From contig CASELH010000004.1 of the NCBI GenBank assembly GCA_949288715.1, forward strand, positions 1 through 64,000: a DNA stretch of 64,000 nucleotides, read 5' to 3'. The stretch's first letter is position 1, and every line of letters begins with the position of its first letter. Below the pieces are notes generated by a model. The model saw only the letters and a list, made by a program, of their open reading frames with translations. It did not search any database and was not told the origin of the DNA. Positions 1 through 8,414 of the stretch are shown one piece after another. A program made the position numbers and the translations under genes. The DNA is from an uncultured Bacteroides sp. (lineage in GTDB: Bacteria > Bacteroidota > Bacteroidia > Bacteroidales > Bacteroidaceae).

Positions 1-24
1 CACACACACACACACACACACACA
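1..24. repeat. (CA)12 dinucleotide microsatellite at window edge
   Basis: Twelve uninterrupted CA units open the window. The tract may continue to the left. It lies in the leader region of the fimbria-type lipoprotein operon, about 200 bases before its first gene, so length change could in principle affect expression. That effect is inference only. Confidence 0.9.
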
Positions 25-225
25 GAAGGCTCGCGCGTTAAGATACTATAGATTATTTAACCTACAAAGAGTTGGCAATAAATATCATTTCCTGCAAGCC
101 TCTTCTGCAGGCTGCTTGAATTTTGCCCAGCTTTATTTATCCCGAAGTCCTATGGAACAAGTGGCAACTTGCTTCGTATGGCTTCGGGACTTTTTATGCC
201 ATTCTCTAAAATCAACCAATCGAAT
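25..225. promoter_or_regulatory. Leader with terminator-like hairpin before the fimbrial operon
   Basis: No gene is seen here. Bases 141-148 (TCCCGAAG) pair perfectly with 182-189 (CTTCGGGA), an inner AAGT/ACTT stem adds to the fold, and a T-run follows at 191-195. This is the shape of a Rho-independent terminator. It is either the terminator of a gene left of the window or an attenuator in the leader of the gene starting at 226. Only about 30 bases separate the T-run from that start, which leaves little room for a separate promoter. Confidence 0.5.
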
Positions 226-1566
226 ATGAATTGTATGGACAAAATCTCAAAAATCATGGCCACCGCATGGGCTGCACTGCTGCTGTTTGCCTCCTGCGAA
301 CAAGATGCGTCCGGCAACTACTATCCCATGCAGGAAGGTCAAGGGGTATTGCTGGTAGAAGTGCAGGCGGAGGCTGCAGGCAGGGAAGTAAGCGGCCTGT
401 CGCTCTACCTTTTCGGCAGCGAAGGAACCAGCGTGATGCGCAGGGACTATGCCGATTTGCGCTCGTTGGCATTCCGGTATTTTCCTTTGTATGCCGGGAC
501 TTACACCTTGGTCGCAGTGGCCAATACGGGCGATGCCGTCTTGCCGCAGGCAACTACTGTCTCCGACTTGGCCGTGTGGCTGAAAGAGCATCTGCCGGAT
601 TCTTCCGGTCTGCTCACGGCATCTGCCCAAACGGAAATCAAAGTGGGGCAAGTGAACCGCCTGGCATTGGAACTGAAGGACGGCACAAGCGGAATCAACC
701 TCACCACTGTGACGCTGCGGCTCGCCCTTCCGGACAAAACGATGCCCGACTATCCTGCCTCCCGTTCTGCCGACGGCGAAAGCCAACCCCTGCGCTGCGT
801 GGCGGAAGTCTGGCAGACAGGTACGGACAACTGCGTGCATCACCGCATACAGGACTGTACCTTACAGGCAGACGGCACCTACCTTGCCGAACTCTCCCTG
901 ATGCCGGGCAACTACGACCTGCGCCTTTGGGCGGACTGGAACGGCGGCTATTACAACGCCGATGACCTGAGTGCCGTAACCGTACTCACCGACAGCTATG
1001 TGGCAAACGGCAAGACCGACAAGAAGGATGCTTACTACACAGCCTCCGTTCTGAATGTAGGCGAAGAAAACACGGAACAGGCAATTACCCTGACCCGTCC
1101 GTTCGCCCGTTACCGACTTATAGCCAATGATGTGGAAGGTTATCTCAACCTGATAAAAAACGGTGAAAATCTCCCTGCCATCGAGGACTTGCAGGTGTGC
1201 GTCACCTACGAAGGCTTCTTCCCTACGGGATTTGATGTAGCTACAGGCAAGCCCAACGATGCGCTCAACATCGGCATCCATTATACCTCCATGCCGACTG
1301 TAGCCGAGGGATATGATGAAGCGGAAGCAAGGCAGGTAGGCGCGGACTTCGTGCTGACCAACGGCGAGGAATCGTTTGTTACCGTCACCGTGCAGATGAC
1401 AAACAAACACACAGGAGAAGCCATCAGCACCGTTTCGGGCATACAGATACCCTATAAGCGCGGACACCTCACTACCGTTACAGGCCGTTTTCTGACCGCC
1501 GGAAAGACCACCGGAGGGGTGGAGGTGGATAACAACTGGGAAAATGATGTGACCATCGAATTTTAA
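226..1566 (+). CDS. Mfa2/FimB-like fimbrial lipoprotein
   Basis: This looks like a minor or anchor subunit of a type V (Mfa/Fim) pilus of Bacteroidales, an outer-membrane lipoprotein of about 446 residues. The start at 226 (alternatively 235) gives a short basic N-terminus, a hydrophobic stretch and a lipobox ending FASC, whose Cys would be lipidated. The mature part is rich in beta-strand-like sequence with the short YAGTYTL and MPGNYDLRLWADW motifs typical of FimB/Mfa2 proteins. The reading frame stays open further upstream to 169, but that would bury the signal peptide. Two DUF6562 lipoproteins follow in the same direction, which supports a cell-surface operon. Family assignment is from motif style, not from a search. 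Confidence 0.65.
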   Translation: MNCMDKISKIMATAWAALLLFASCEQDASGNYYPMQEGQGVLLVEVQAEAAGREVSGLSLYLFGSEGTSVMRRDYADLRSLAFRYFPLYAGTYTLVAVANTGDAVLPQATTVSDLAVWLKEHLPDSSGLLTASAQTEIKVGQVNRLALELKDGTSGINLTTVTLRLALPDKTMPDYPASRSADGESQPLRCVAEVWQTGTDNCVHHRIQDCTLQADGTYLAELSLMPGNYDLRLWADWNGGYYNADDLSAVTVLTDSYVANGKTDKKDAYYTASVLNVGEENTEQAITLTRPFARYRLIANDVEGYLNLIKNGENLPAIEDLQVCVTYEGFFPTGFDVATGKPNDALNIGIHYTSMPTVAEGYDEAEARQVGADFVLTNGEESFVTVTVQMTNKHTGEAISTVSGIQIPYKRGHLTTVTGRFLTAGKTTGGVEVDNNWENDVTIEF

Positions 1567-1604
1567 TAAAACAAGTATTTACCGACTAAAAAGACAAATA
1601 GATA

Positions 1605-2771
1605 ATGAAACAACTGACAGTCATATTCACCATACTTACCGCCCTGCTGCTTGCCACCTCTTGCAGTAAAGAGGAACTGCCGGGCAGCGAAAGCACGGAC
1701 GAACCGGGACAGCCGCAGACCTATACCTTTACCGTCTCGCCTGACCTGACGATGGAAGGGGATGCAGAAACACGCTCGGCAGGAACAACGGAAGAAATGC
1801 CCACACGCTGCTTTATGCAAATCTTGAGGAATAATGTTTATTCAATTCAAACCGATGAATCCATTGAAAATGGTAAATTTACCTTCTCGGTGGAATTGTT
1901 ATCAAACACAGATTATACTTTCTTGTTTTGGGCAGACAACGGCAGTGAGAACACTCCGGCAGACCTCCGGGAAATTCAATACACACCGGGAACAGTGGCT
2001 TTCACTGCGAAAGTAGTTAATACACCGGAGAATGTGATTAAAAGCGGAGTCAGCTTGAAGCATGCGGTAACGAAACTTTCTTTGAAAACTACGAAAGCAA
2101 CATCTGCCAGCGAAGGTGAATCCATCAAGGTAACAACCACTTGTGCTACAATCTACAACGTGGATAACTTTTCAGCATCTTCATCCTCTGCACACACAGC
2201 AACTAAAACATTTGATGCCTCTACTGACTTCGCAGTCAACGACAACATAGCCTCCTTCTATTTCCTCCCGCAAAACGAAACGCAAAGTGTGGATGTGGAG
2301 TTTCACTTATTGAAGCAGACCATTGAAAATGTTTCCCTTGCTGCCAACACCCACGTAACCCTGCAAGGCGACTTGTCGGAAGGCAATCCCAAATGGGGAG
2401 CGACAAAAGAATATGCAGAGCAACAAATTGACCGCTTGTTCAATTACGAAAATGGTGACCCTAAAGGTTTCCGTGGGGATGATGGCGTTTATAAATTTTA
2501 TTTACCTGAGCAGGACTTAGATAATTTTGAAGCTGTCATTGGAGCAATCATTCATGAAAAAGTTGAAATACAACTTGACGGTGATTTAACGGCTTTTGAA
2601 AAAATCTTGGAAGAGAATTATGTTATTACCATAGAATATCAACCATATGCCAGATACTTAACTATTCTTATAAATGGTACAAAATTTTATAGAATGTATT
2701 TTATAAATCCAGACAACTACCCTAATTTTTCCGTCGTTTCAGAGGAACTGAATAATAATCCGACTGAATAA
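1605..2771 (+). CDS. DUF6562-type lipoprotein with extra C-terminal domain
   Basis: A 388-residue secreted lipoprotein: the N-terminus is hydrophobic and ends in a lipobox (ATSC). Residues about 60-270 match the protein encoded at 2882, sharing CF-QIL, a TFLFWAD/NFLFWAT stretch, a DLR motif and the ANTHV-L-GD segment. This is the pattern of DUF6562 proteins that accompany fimbria-like genes in Bacteroides. From about residue 275 it carries an extra domain of about 110 residues that the paralogue lacks, encoded by visibly AT-richer DNA (about 2440-2770). Surface-exposed or pilus-associated location is inferred from context. Function is unknown. Confidence 0.6.
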   Translation: MKQLTVIFTILTALLLATSCSKEELPGSESTDEPGQPQTYTFTVSPDLTMEGDAETRSAGTTEEMPTRCFMQILRNNVYSIQTDESIENGKFTFSVELLSNTDYTFLFWADNGSENTPADLREIQYTPGTVAFTAKVVNTPENVIKSGVSLKHAVTKLSLKTTKATSASEGESIKVTTTCATIYNVDNFSASSSSAHTATKTFDASTDFAVNDNIASFYFLPQNETQSVDVEFHLLKQTIENVSLAANTHVTLQGDLSEGNPKWGATKEYAEQQIDRLFNYENGDPKGFRGDDGVYKFYLPEQDLDNFEAVIGAIIHEKVEIQLDGDLTAFEKILEENYVITIEYQPYARYLTILINGTKFYRMYFINPDNYPNFSVVSEELNNNPTE

Positions 2772-2881
2772 GCATACTGCAAATGAAGGGAAGGTCAAAA
2801 GATGAATTAAAGCATATACATAACTCAATCGAAATGACATAAAAATTGGATATAACAACCAAATTAACACATTCAGAAAAG

Positions 2882-3763
2882 ATGAACAGAAAACTTTCCA
2901 CCCTGATGCTTGCAGCCGCAGCGTTGTTGGCATCGTGCAGTCAGAACGATGAACTGCAAAGCACCGTAAACGACAATGAGGGGCTGAAGCCCATGACAAT
3001 CTCTGTTACCCTGCCCGAAGGGATGACGACTCGTGCCATAGCAGCCGATGACGCAGAAGATGCGCATTGCTTCGTGCAGATTCTGAACGAAGTGGGGGAT
3101 GACTTGGAAGGCGGACATTCTGCCGTGAAGGGAATGACCAAGACAGGAAACGGCTATACCGCTACCGTCTACCTGAAAGGAGATGAGTATTACAACTTCC
3201 TCTTTTGGGCAACTTCGGGCAACGAGGAACCGGATGACTTGCGTAACGTTGTCTATACCAACGGCGAAACCTTGGCTTGGGCTGGCAAGGAATCCGCTGC
3301 ATGGAGCGCGAATGGCGTAAGCTGTACATTGAAGCATGTCGTGTCCCGCATCACGCTGACCACTACCACGAAATTGTCCGTAAGCGGCACCAATCCGCTC
3401 ACCATCACCGTGCCCACCACCTACACCGCATACAATGTGCTGATGATGGAACCGGCGGGGGCCGCCACTTCAGACTTTACGTACACATTCGACCCCATCA
3501 CGGTTTCAGGTGCGAGTGAAAACTCTCCGGTTCAAATCGGTCGTTTCTACGCCCTTGTAAATAAAGAACCGCAAGTGCTGAAATTGCACTATGACGGTCC
3601 GTTGGGCAATCCCGAAAAAGAAATCCCAAATGTGCCTTTGGCTCCCAATACGCACGTGGTGCTGAAGGGCGATGTGGCTAATTTCGGACTTATATCAGGC
3701 ACCATCACCGCTACGGTGGATAATGACTGGATAGACCAAGAGCATCCCTTCGAAAACCTCTAA
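2882..3763 (+). CDS. DUF6562-type lipoprotein
   Basis: A 293-residue lipoprotein that starts MNRKLS and has a lipobox (LLASC). The frame is open from 2846, but the start at 2882 gives a correct signal peptide. It is a paralogue of the upstream gene: both keep CFVQIL/CFMQIL, an FLFWA motif followed by DDLR/ADLR, a LKH-VS/LKHAVT stretch, and ANTHVVLKGD near the C-terminus. It ends soon after the shared domain. A clear terminator follows, so this is the last gene of the operon. Its role is unknown; a structural or adhesive surface role is inferred. Confidence 0.6.
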   Translation: MNRKLSTLMLAAAALLASCSQNDELQSTVNDNEGLKPMTISVTLPEGMTTRAIAADDAEDAHCFVQILNEVGDDLEGGHSAVKGMTKTGNGYTATVYLKGDEYYNFLFWATSGNEEPDDLRNVVYTNGETLAWAGKESAAWSANGVSCTLKHVVSRITLTTTTKLSVSGTNPLTITVPTTYTAYNVLMMEPAGAATSDFTYTFDPITVSGASENSPVQIGRFYALVNKEPQVLKLHYDGPLGNPEKEIPNVPLAPNTHVVLKGDVANFGLISGTITATVDNDWIDQEHPFENL

Positions 3764-3780
3764 TAGAAAAGATAACCACA

Positions 3781-3815
3781 CATAAAAATCCCTGCAAATT
3801 GTGGGGATTTTTATG
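3781..3815 (+). terminator. Rho-independent terminator of the lipoprotein operon
   Basis: CATAAAAATCCC at 3781-3792 pairs perfectly with GGGATTTTTATG at 3804-3815, with an 11-base loop. The arm itself supplies the U-tract. It lies 17 bases after the stop codon at 3763. Confidence 0.85.
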
Positions 3816-4259
3816 TTTAAATTACGCATTATAATCAACCTATTTTCATGTCGTAATCAAGTTGATTAGCTCATCTCATCTTATTGATAAATCCTGCAAA
3901 GCCCATTTCTTATTGGGAAAGGAGGGGGGCATTACTTTTGTAACCTGTCTATTAAAAGTGTGCGGACCGCCTTATAACCTTCCTGCGGATTGAATTTTGT
4001 ATTTATCGGAGGTGTGTCAAAACCCTCTGAATGCTTTCTTTTAGGCGCGGATTACGCGGATTTCACGGATTAAGCTTATTAAATTCCGTGTTATTCCGCG
4101 AAATCCTCATAGTTTTTTGACACACCCACATTTCTGTATAATCGGGGGAGCGGGGCAAGGAGTACGGACTGCACGGAAACACCACTTCCCCGTGTCCGAC
4201 TTGAACAACGGGGAAGTGGCGGAGTTGATGTACAGTTGGCTGCGGGAAAAGGGGCTGGA
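3816..4259. other. Gene-free region with foldback sequences
   Basis: No convincing gene. It contains a 15-base palindrome TAATCAAGTTGATTA (3854-3868) that recurs exactly at 17901, a foldback element (4011-4127, listed separately), and a perfect 12-base inverted repeat, CCACTTCCCCGT at 4182-4193 with ACGGGGAAGTGG at 4208-4219, just downstream of the minus-strand rseP stop. The last one may be a transcript-end hairpin but has no clear T-run on either strand. An open frame at 4117-4389 overlaps rseP and has no recognisable content. Confidence 0.6.
4011..4127. mobile_element. Short foldback (MITE-like) element
   Basis: The ends GGTGTGTCAAAA (from 4011) and TTTTGACACACC (to about 4127) are inverted repeats. 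Inside, the GCGGATTACGCGGATTTCACGG stretch (4038-4059) is partly matched in inverse by CCGTGTTATTCCGCG (4086-4100). No coding capacity is seen. Such short inverted-repeat elements without a transposase are common between genes in Bacteroides. Target-site duplications are not obvious. Confidence 0.5.
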
Positions 4260-5591
4260 CTACAGCAAGTACCTCAGCACATCGTTCAGATTGGCCCAGA
4301 TGAGCAGACCGAACAGGATAATCATGCCGGTCACCTGGGCACGCTCCATGAAGCGGTCGCTGGGCTTGCGGCGGGTCACTATCTCGTAGATGAGGAAGAG
4401 CACGTGTCCGCCGTCCAGGGCCGGGATGGGCAGGATGTTCATGAAGGCCAGGATGATGGAGAGGAAGGCCGTCATGTACCAGAACTGGTGCCAGTCCCAC
4501 GTGGCGGGGAAGATGCTGCCTATGGTGCCGAATCCGCCCAGCTGCTTGGCCCCTTCTTTGGAGAAGAGGTACTTCATCTGCCCCACGTAGCCGCTCAGGG
4601 TCTTCACACCCAGCCGGATGCCGGCGGGCAGGGAGGCGAAGAAGCCGTAGTCGGTGTGCACCACGGGCAGCAGCTTGTCCGTGTCCATGCAGGGGTAGAC
4701 GCCTATCCTGTAGAGCGAGTCGGCAGCCAGGGCGAGGGTGTCGGCCACGCCTTGGCGCGTGTAGGTCAGCGTCAGCCGGCGCGATTCGCCCTGCTCCTTG
4801 CGCCGGGACATGGTCTCCACGAAGTCGAAGTAAGACACCTGCCGACCGTCCAGGTGGGTGATGCTGTCGCCGGGCATCATGCCGGCCATGAGGGCTGGGC
4901 TGCCGGCGGCAAGGCTGTCCACCACGAAGGGTATGCGGTAGGAGGCGAAGCGCACGCTGTCGGCCAGCAGGCGGTCCATCATGTCGTCGGGAATGTAGAC
5001 GGCAGCTTCGCGTCCGTCGCGCAGCACGGTCACCTCGCGGGCATCGACAATGTCGGTCAGCATGTCGCCGTCGTAGCGCTCGAAGGGCACGCCGTCGGCG
5101 CTGAGCAGGATGTCGCCGTCGCGGAAGCCTACGCTTTTGGCCGTCTCGTTGAACTCCATGCCCAGCGGCGCCTTCTGCACGGGGATGTACGTGTCGCCCC
5201 AGGCAAAGAGTATCATGGCGTAGATGAAGAGGGCCAGCAGGAAGTTGAACAGCACGCCGCCCACCATGATGAGCAGCCGCTGCCAGGCGGGCTTGGCGCG
5301 GAACTCCCAGGGCTTGACGGGCTGCTTCATCTGCTCGGTGTCCATCGACTCGTCTATCATGCCGCTGATTTTCACGTATCCGCCCAGCGGCAGCCAGCCT
5401 ATGGCGTACTCCGTGTCGCTTTTCTTCGGTTTGAACTTAAAGAGGGTGAGCCAGGGGTCGAAGAAGAGGCAGAATTTTTCTACCCGCGTCTTGAACAGCT
5501 TGGCAAAGAGAAAGTGCCCCATCTCGTGGATGATGACTAAGAGCGAAAGGCTCAGGATGAGCTGCAGGGCACGAATCCAGAATGTTTCCAT
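4260..5591 (-). CDS. rseP: RIP metalloprotease RseP (site-2 protease, M50)
   Basis: A membrane zinc protease that cleaves transmembrane substrates such as anti-sigma factors in the inner membrane. It has 443 residues. The first membrane helix carries the zinc motif HEMGH (His22, Glu23, His26), the C-terminal part has the second active-site motif PIPALDGGHVLF, and PDZ-like sequence lies between (GVEFNE/GDILLSADG-style segments). At least three further hydrophobic helices are visible. It is the most downstream gene of the minus-strand series that includes dxr. A 179-base gap holding a palindromic repeat array separates the two genes. rseP next to dxr is a frequent bacterial arrangement. Confidence 0.93.
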   Translation of the reverse strand: METFWIRALQLILSLSLLVIIHEMGHFLFAKLFKTRVEKFCLFFDPWLTLFKFKPKKSDTEYAIGWLPLGGYVKISGMIDESMDTEQMKQPVKPWEFRAKPAWQRLLIMVGGVLFNFLLALFIYAMILFAWGDTYIPVQKAPLGMEFNETAKSVGFRDGDILLSADGVPFERYDGDMLTDIVDAREVTVLRDGREAAVYIPDDMMDRLLADSVRFASYRIPFVVDSLAAGSPALMAGMMPGDSITHLDGRQVSYFDFVETMSRRKEQGESRRLTLTYTRQGVADTLALAADSLYRIGVYPCMDTDKLLPVVHTDYGFFASLPAGIRLGVKTLSGYVGQMKYLFSKEGAKQLGGFGTIGSIFPATWDWHQFWYMTAFLSIILAFMNILPIPALDGGHVLFLIYEIVTRRKPSDRFMERAQVTGMIILFGLLIWANLNDVLRYLL

Positions 5592-5695
5592 TTGTCTACT
5601 ATTATTACTGTTTGAATATGATTAGTTCGTTGTTTTTCTCTCGTTTTGTAATGGGCTGATAGTCAGTCGATTCTTTTTTCTCTGATTTTCCACAT

Positions 5696-5799
5696 TGTCG
5701 AAGGTGACCCTGGAGGGTGTCGAGGGTGACCCTCGACCGTCTTTAGGGTGACCCTCGACGATGCCGAAGGTCACCCTCGGCAAGGCGCAGGGTGAATCG
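5696..5799. repeat. Array A: 22-base palindromic tandem repeat, rseP-dxr gap
   Basis: Units begin at 5696, 5718, 5740, 5762 and 5784 (the last partial), an exact 22-base step. The core TCGAGGGTGACCCTCGA is a palindrome around a central base, and the arms drift from unit to unit (for example TGCCGAAGG with CCCTCGGCA at 5762). The dxr stop codon (5771-5773 on the minus strand) lies inside the fourth unit, so the last few Dxr residues are encoded by the array. Confidence 0.85.
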
Positions 5800-6958
5800 T
5801 TGGCATACTTGTCAATATTTCTTCTGCCCGTCGGCGCGCCTCGGCATCGGTCTGCACATAGTCCTCATACGTGGGCTTGGCGATGAACGGCACCTGCTCC
5901 ATCGTGCGCTCGATGACGTCGCTCATGCCCAGGAACGATACGCGGTCGTCCAGAAAGGCGCGCACGCAGACCTCGTTGGCGGCATTGACGATGCACGGCA
6001 TGTTGCCGCCCCGGTGCAGGGCCTCGTAGGCCAAGGCCAGGTTGCGGAATCGCTCGGGGTCGGGCTGCTCGAAGGTGAGGCTGGTGCAGGTGCGGAAGTT
6101 CAGCCGGGGGAACGAGGCGCGGATGCGGTCGGGGTAGGAGAAGGCGTACTGGATGGGCAGGCGCATGTCCGGCATGCCAAGTTGCGCTTTCACCGCTCCG
6201 TCCTCGAACTGCACCATCGAGTGGATGACCGACTGCGGGTGCACCACCACCTCTATCTGCTCCGGGCGCACGCCGAAGAGCCAGCGGGCCTCGATGACCT
6301 CGAAGCCCTTGTTCATCATCGAGGCAGAGTCGATGGTAATCTTCGCGCCCATCGTCCAGTTGGGGTGATGCAGGGCCTGCTCCTTGGTGACGGTGGCCAG
6401 CTGCTCGCGGCTCAGGGTGCGGAAGGGGCCGCCTGATGCGGTGAGGATGACTTTCTCGATGGGGTTGCCCACCTCGCCCGCCAGGCATTGGAACACGGCG
6501 GAGTGCTCGGAGTCCACCGGGAGGATGGGCGTGCCGTTCACTCGCGCCAGTTCGTTGATGAGCTCGCCCGCCACCACCAGCGTCTCTTTGTTGGCCAGGG
6601 CGATGGGCTTGCGGGCGCGGATGGCGTTCATCGTGGGGCGCAGTCCGGCGTAGCCCACCATGGCGGTCAGCACCATGTCGATGGGTGCCTCCTGCACAAT
6701 CTGGCAGAGGGCGTCCTCGCCGGCATACACCTTGATGGGGAGGTCGGCCAGGGCTTCTTTCAGTTGGGGGTATTTCGATTCGTTGGCTATCACCACGGCC
6801 TCGGGCATGAACTTGCGTGCCTGGGCTATCAGCTTGTCCACCTGGTTGCCTGCCGTCAGCACGTAGGCTTCATACAGGTCGGGGTGTTCCTCGATGACCT
6901 GCAGGGCCTGGGTGCCTATGGAGCCGGTGGAGCCGAGTATGGCTATTTGTTTCTTCAT
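5771..6958 (-). CDS. dxr: 1-deoxy-D-xylulose 5-phosphate reductoisomerase
   Basis: This enzyme makes 2-C-methyl-D-erythritol 4-phosphate from DXP with NADPH, the committed step of the MEP isoprenoid pathway. The protein has 395 residues. The N-terminus has the dinucleotide motif GSTGSIG, the middle has PVDSEHSA and TASGGPF, and SASMMNKGFE follows, all hallmark Dxr motifs for metal and substrate binding. The start at 6958 (MKKQIAIL) is chosen because upstream codons have no family match. The 5' end is 11 bases from the M23 gene. Its C-terminal end reads into repeat array A, which supplies the stop codon. Confidence 0.96.
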   Translation of the reverse strand: MKKQIAILGSTGSIGTQALQVIEEHPDLYEAYVLTAGNQVDKLIAQARKFMPEAVVIANESKYPQLKEALADLPIKVYAGEDALCQIVQEAPIDMVLTAMVGYAGLRPTMNAIRARKPIALANKETLVVAGELINELARVNGTPILPVDSEHSAVFQCLAGEVGNPIEKVILTASGGPFRTLSREQLATVTKEQALHHPNWTMGAKITIDSASMMNKGFEVIEARWLFGVRPEQIEVVVHPQSVIHSMVQFEDGAVKAQLGMPDMRLPIQYAFSYPDRIRASFPRLNFRTCTSLTFEQPDPERFRNLALAYEALHRGGNMPCIVNAANEVCVRAFLDDRVSFLGMSDVIERTMEQVPFIAKPTYEDYVQTDAEARRRAEEILTSMPTIHPAPCRG

Positions 6959-6969
6959 ATCTCTTGTAG

Positions 6970-7869
6970 CTAAAACACTATATACAGTTCCGGATTGACG
7001 GCCTTGCCCTGGTGCCAAAGCTCGAAGTGCAGGTGGCGGCCGGTTTCCGGCGATTCTTTGTCGTTGTCTTTGTCGTTAGGAGCGGGGGCCAAGGCAATGG
7101 GTTCTCCGCCGGTCACGGCATCTCCCTCGCGCTTCAGCAGCGAGCCGCAATGCTTGTAGACGGAGAGGAAGCCTTGCGCATGCTGCACGGCAATGACGTA
7201 GCCGCTCTGCGCGGTGTAGGCGCTGAGCACGACGGTGCCATCGAGCACGGCCAGGATGTGTCCGCCCGGTTCGGGGCTGATGTCGGTGCCCGGGTGTGCT
7301 TGCTTCAGGTCGAAGGGGCGGAGGATGACGCCCTGTGCCGGGCGGTAGAATATCAGTCCGTCGGCATCGGTACGGGCGGCTATGTTGGTCAGGTTGTACA
7401 TCTCCTGCTCCTCATACTGGCGGCGGAAGTCCAGTTCGCGCCGGGTGATGTCCATCAGCGTGTCGGCACGCAGGGTAGTGAGCGAGTCGATGGACTGTAT
7501 GGTGTCGGCCTTGACCGTGCCGCGGAATATGTCTTGTATGTTGGCGATGTACAGGTTCTGCTTGTCCAGCACCTGCTGCAGGGAGTCGGCGCGGAGGGCA
7601 TTGTTCACCACCTGTTCGCGTATCTCGCTGTTCATGTAGCCCGGCAGGTAGTTGCGCAGGGGGGTGAACACCATAATCAGCGAGGCGATGACGAACAACA
7701 CCACGATGGTAAGCACCAGCCACGAGATGCCGTTCAGCTTGGACACGTGCAGGCCCACCACCTCTTCCAACGTATTTTCGTTGATGATGGTGAGCTTGTA
7801 CTTGAACTTGATGTCTTTCCAGAAAGCCCTGCGTGTCCTTTTCTTTTTATGCTCCATGCTGTTGCTCAT
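6970..7869 (-). CDS. Membrane-anchored M23 (LytM) peptidase
   Basis: A probable peptidoglycan endopeptidase of 299 residues. A basic N-terminal cytoplasmic segment (residues 1-48, rich in Lys/Arg) is followed by one membrane helix at about 50-70, a coil-like linker, and a C-terminal M23 domain. The zinc motif HPGTD and the final HLHFELW motif are both present, so it looks catalytically complete. Its start overlaps the rimM stop by four bases (ATGA), and dxr follows after 11 bases, so the three genes are probably cotranscribed. It may process cell wall during growth or division; the exact bond cleaved is not predictable. Confidence 0.85.
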   Translation of the reverse strand: MSNSMEHKKKRTRRAFWKDIKFKYKLTIINENTLEEVVGLHVSKLNGISWLVLTIVVLFVIASLIMVFTPLRNYLPGYMNSEIREQVVNNALRADSLQQVLDKQNLYIANIQDIFRGTVKADTIQSIDSLTTLRADTLMDITRRELDFRRQYEEQEMYNLTNIAARTDADGLIFYRPAQGVILRPFDLKQAHPGTDISPEPGGHILAVLDGTVVLSAYTAQSGYVIAVQHAQGFLSVYKHCGSLLKREGDAVTGGEPIALAPAPNDKDNDKESPETGRHLHFELWHQGKAVNPELYIVF

Positions 7870-8408
7870 GTTTCTTCTGCATTATCCATGTCCAGCAGGC
7901 CCTCGGGCAGACTGACGGTGATGACGCGGTGCGTGCGGTCGATGTCTCTGATGAAGGCCTCCTGCGCCGGGACGAGCAGCTCCCCCTGCCCGTCGCCGCG
8001 GTCTACCACGAACAGGGTGTTGATGGTCGATGTGTCCACGTCCGTCACCTCGCCCAGATGGCCGTGGCGGGTGTCTTCCATGCGGAAGCCGGCGAAGTAG
8101 CTCCACGTCAATTCGTCGGCCGGGGCCTCGTCGGCGTGGCGGATGGGGAAGTACACCTCCACGTTGGTGAAGCGGCGTGCCTGCTCGGCGGTGTCCACGC
8201 CCTCGAATTTGACGAGGGCGGTGCTGTCCGAGCGGAAGCGGTATTCTTCCAGGAAGAAGGGCACCAGTATGCCGTCCATGAGGCAGACCAGGTATTCGGC
8301 CTCCACGCGGTCGAAGATGTCGTCCGTGAAGGTGAACAGCAGTTCGCCCCGCACGCCGTGGGGCTTGTTCAGTATGCCTATCTTATATACTTCGTCTCTG
8401 CGTATCAT
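7866..8408 (-). CDS. rimM: Ribosome maturation factor RimM
   Basis: An assembly factor that binds ribosomal protein S19 and helps mature the 16S rRNA 3' domain. It has 180 residues, normal for the family. The N-terminal RimM domain shows the signature [16 protein letters not shown] and [12 protein letters not shown]; the C-terminal PRC-barrel has LGEVTDV and [14 protein letters not shown]. It is packed between murA (6-base gap) and the M23 gene (4-base overlap), an order common in Bacteroides. Confidence 0.95.
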   Translation of the reverse strand: MIRRDEVYKIGILNKPHGVRGELLFTFTDDIFDRVEAEYLVCLMDGILVPFFLEEYRFRSDSTALVKFEGVDTAEQARRFTNVEVYFPIRHADEAPADELTWSYFAGFRMEDTRHGHLGEVTDVDTSTINTLFVVDRGDGQGELLVPAQEAFIRDIDRTHRVITVSLPEGLLDMDNAEET

Positions 8409-8414
8409 AGTTTC

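Noticed and set aside
4117..4389. Small gene upstream of rseP on the plus strand
   Set aside because: More than 40% of it is antisense to the rseP 3' end, and the rest spans a foldback end and a perfect inverted repeat; no recognisable protein features.
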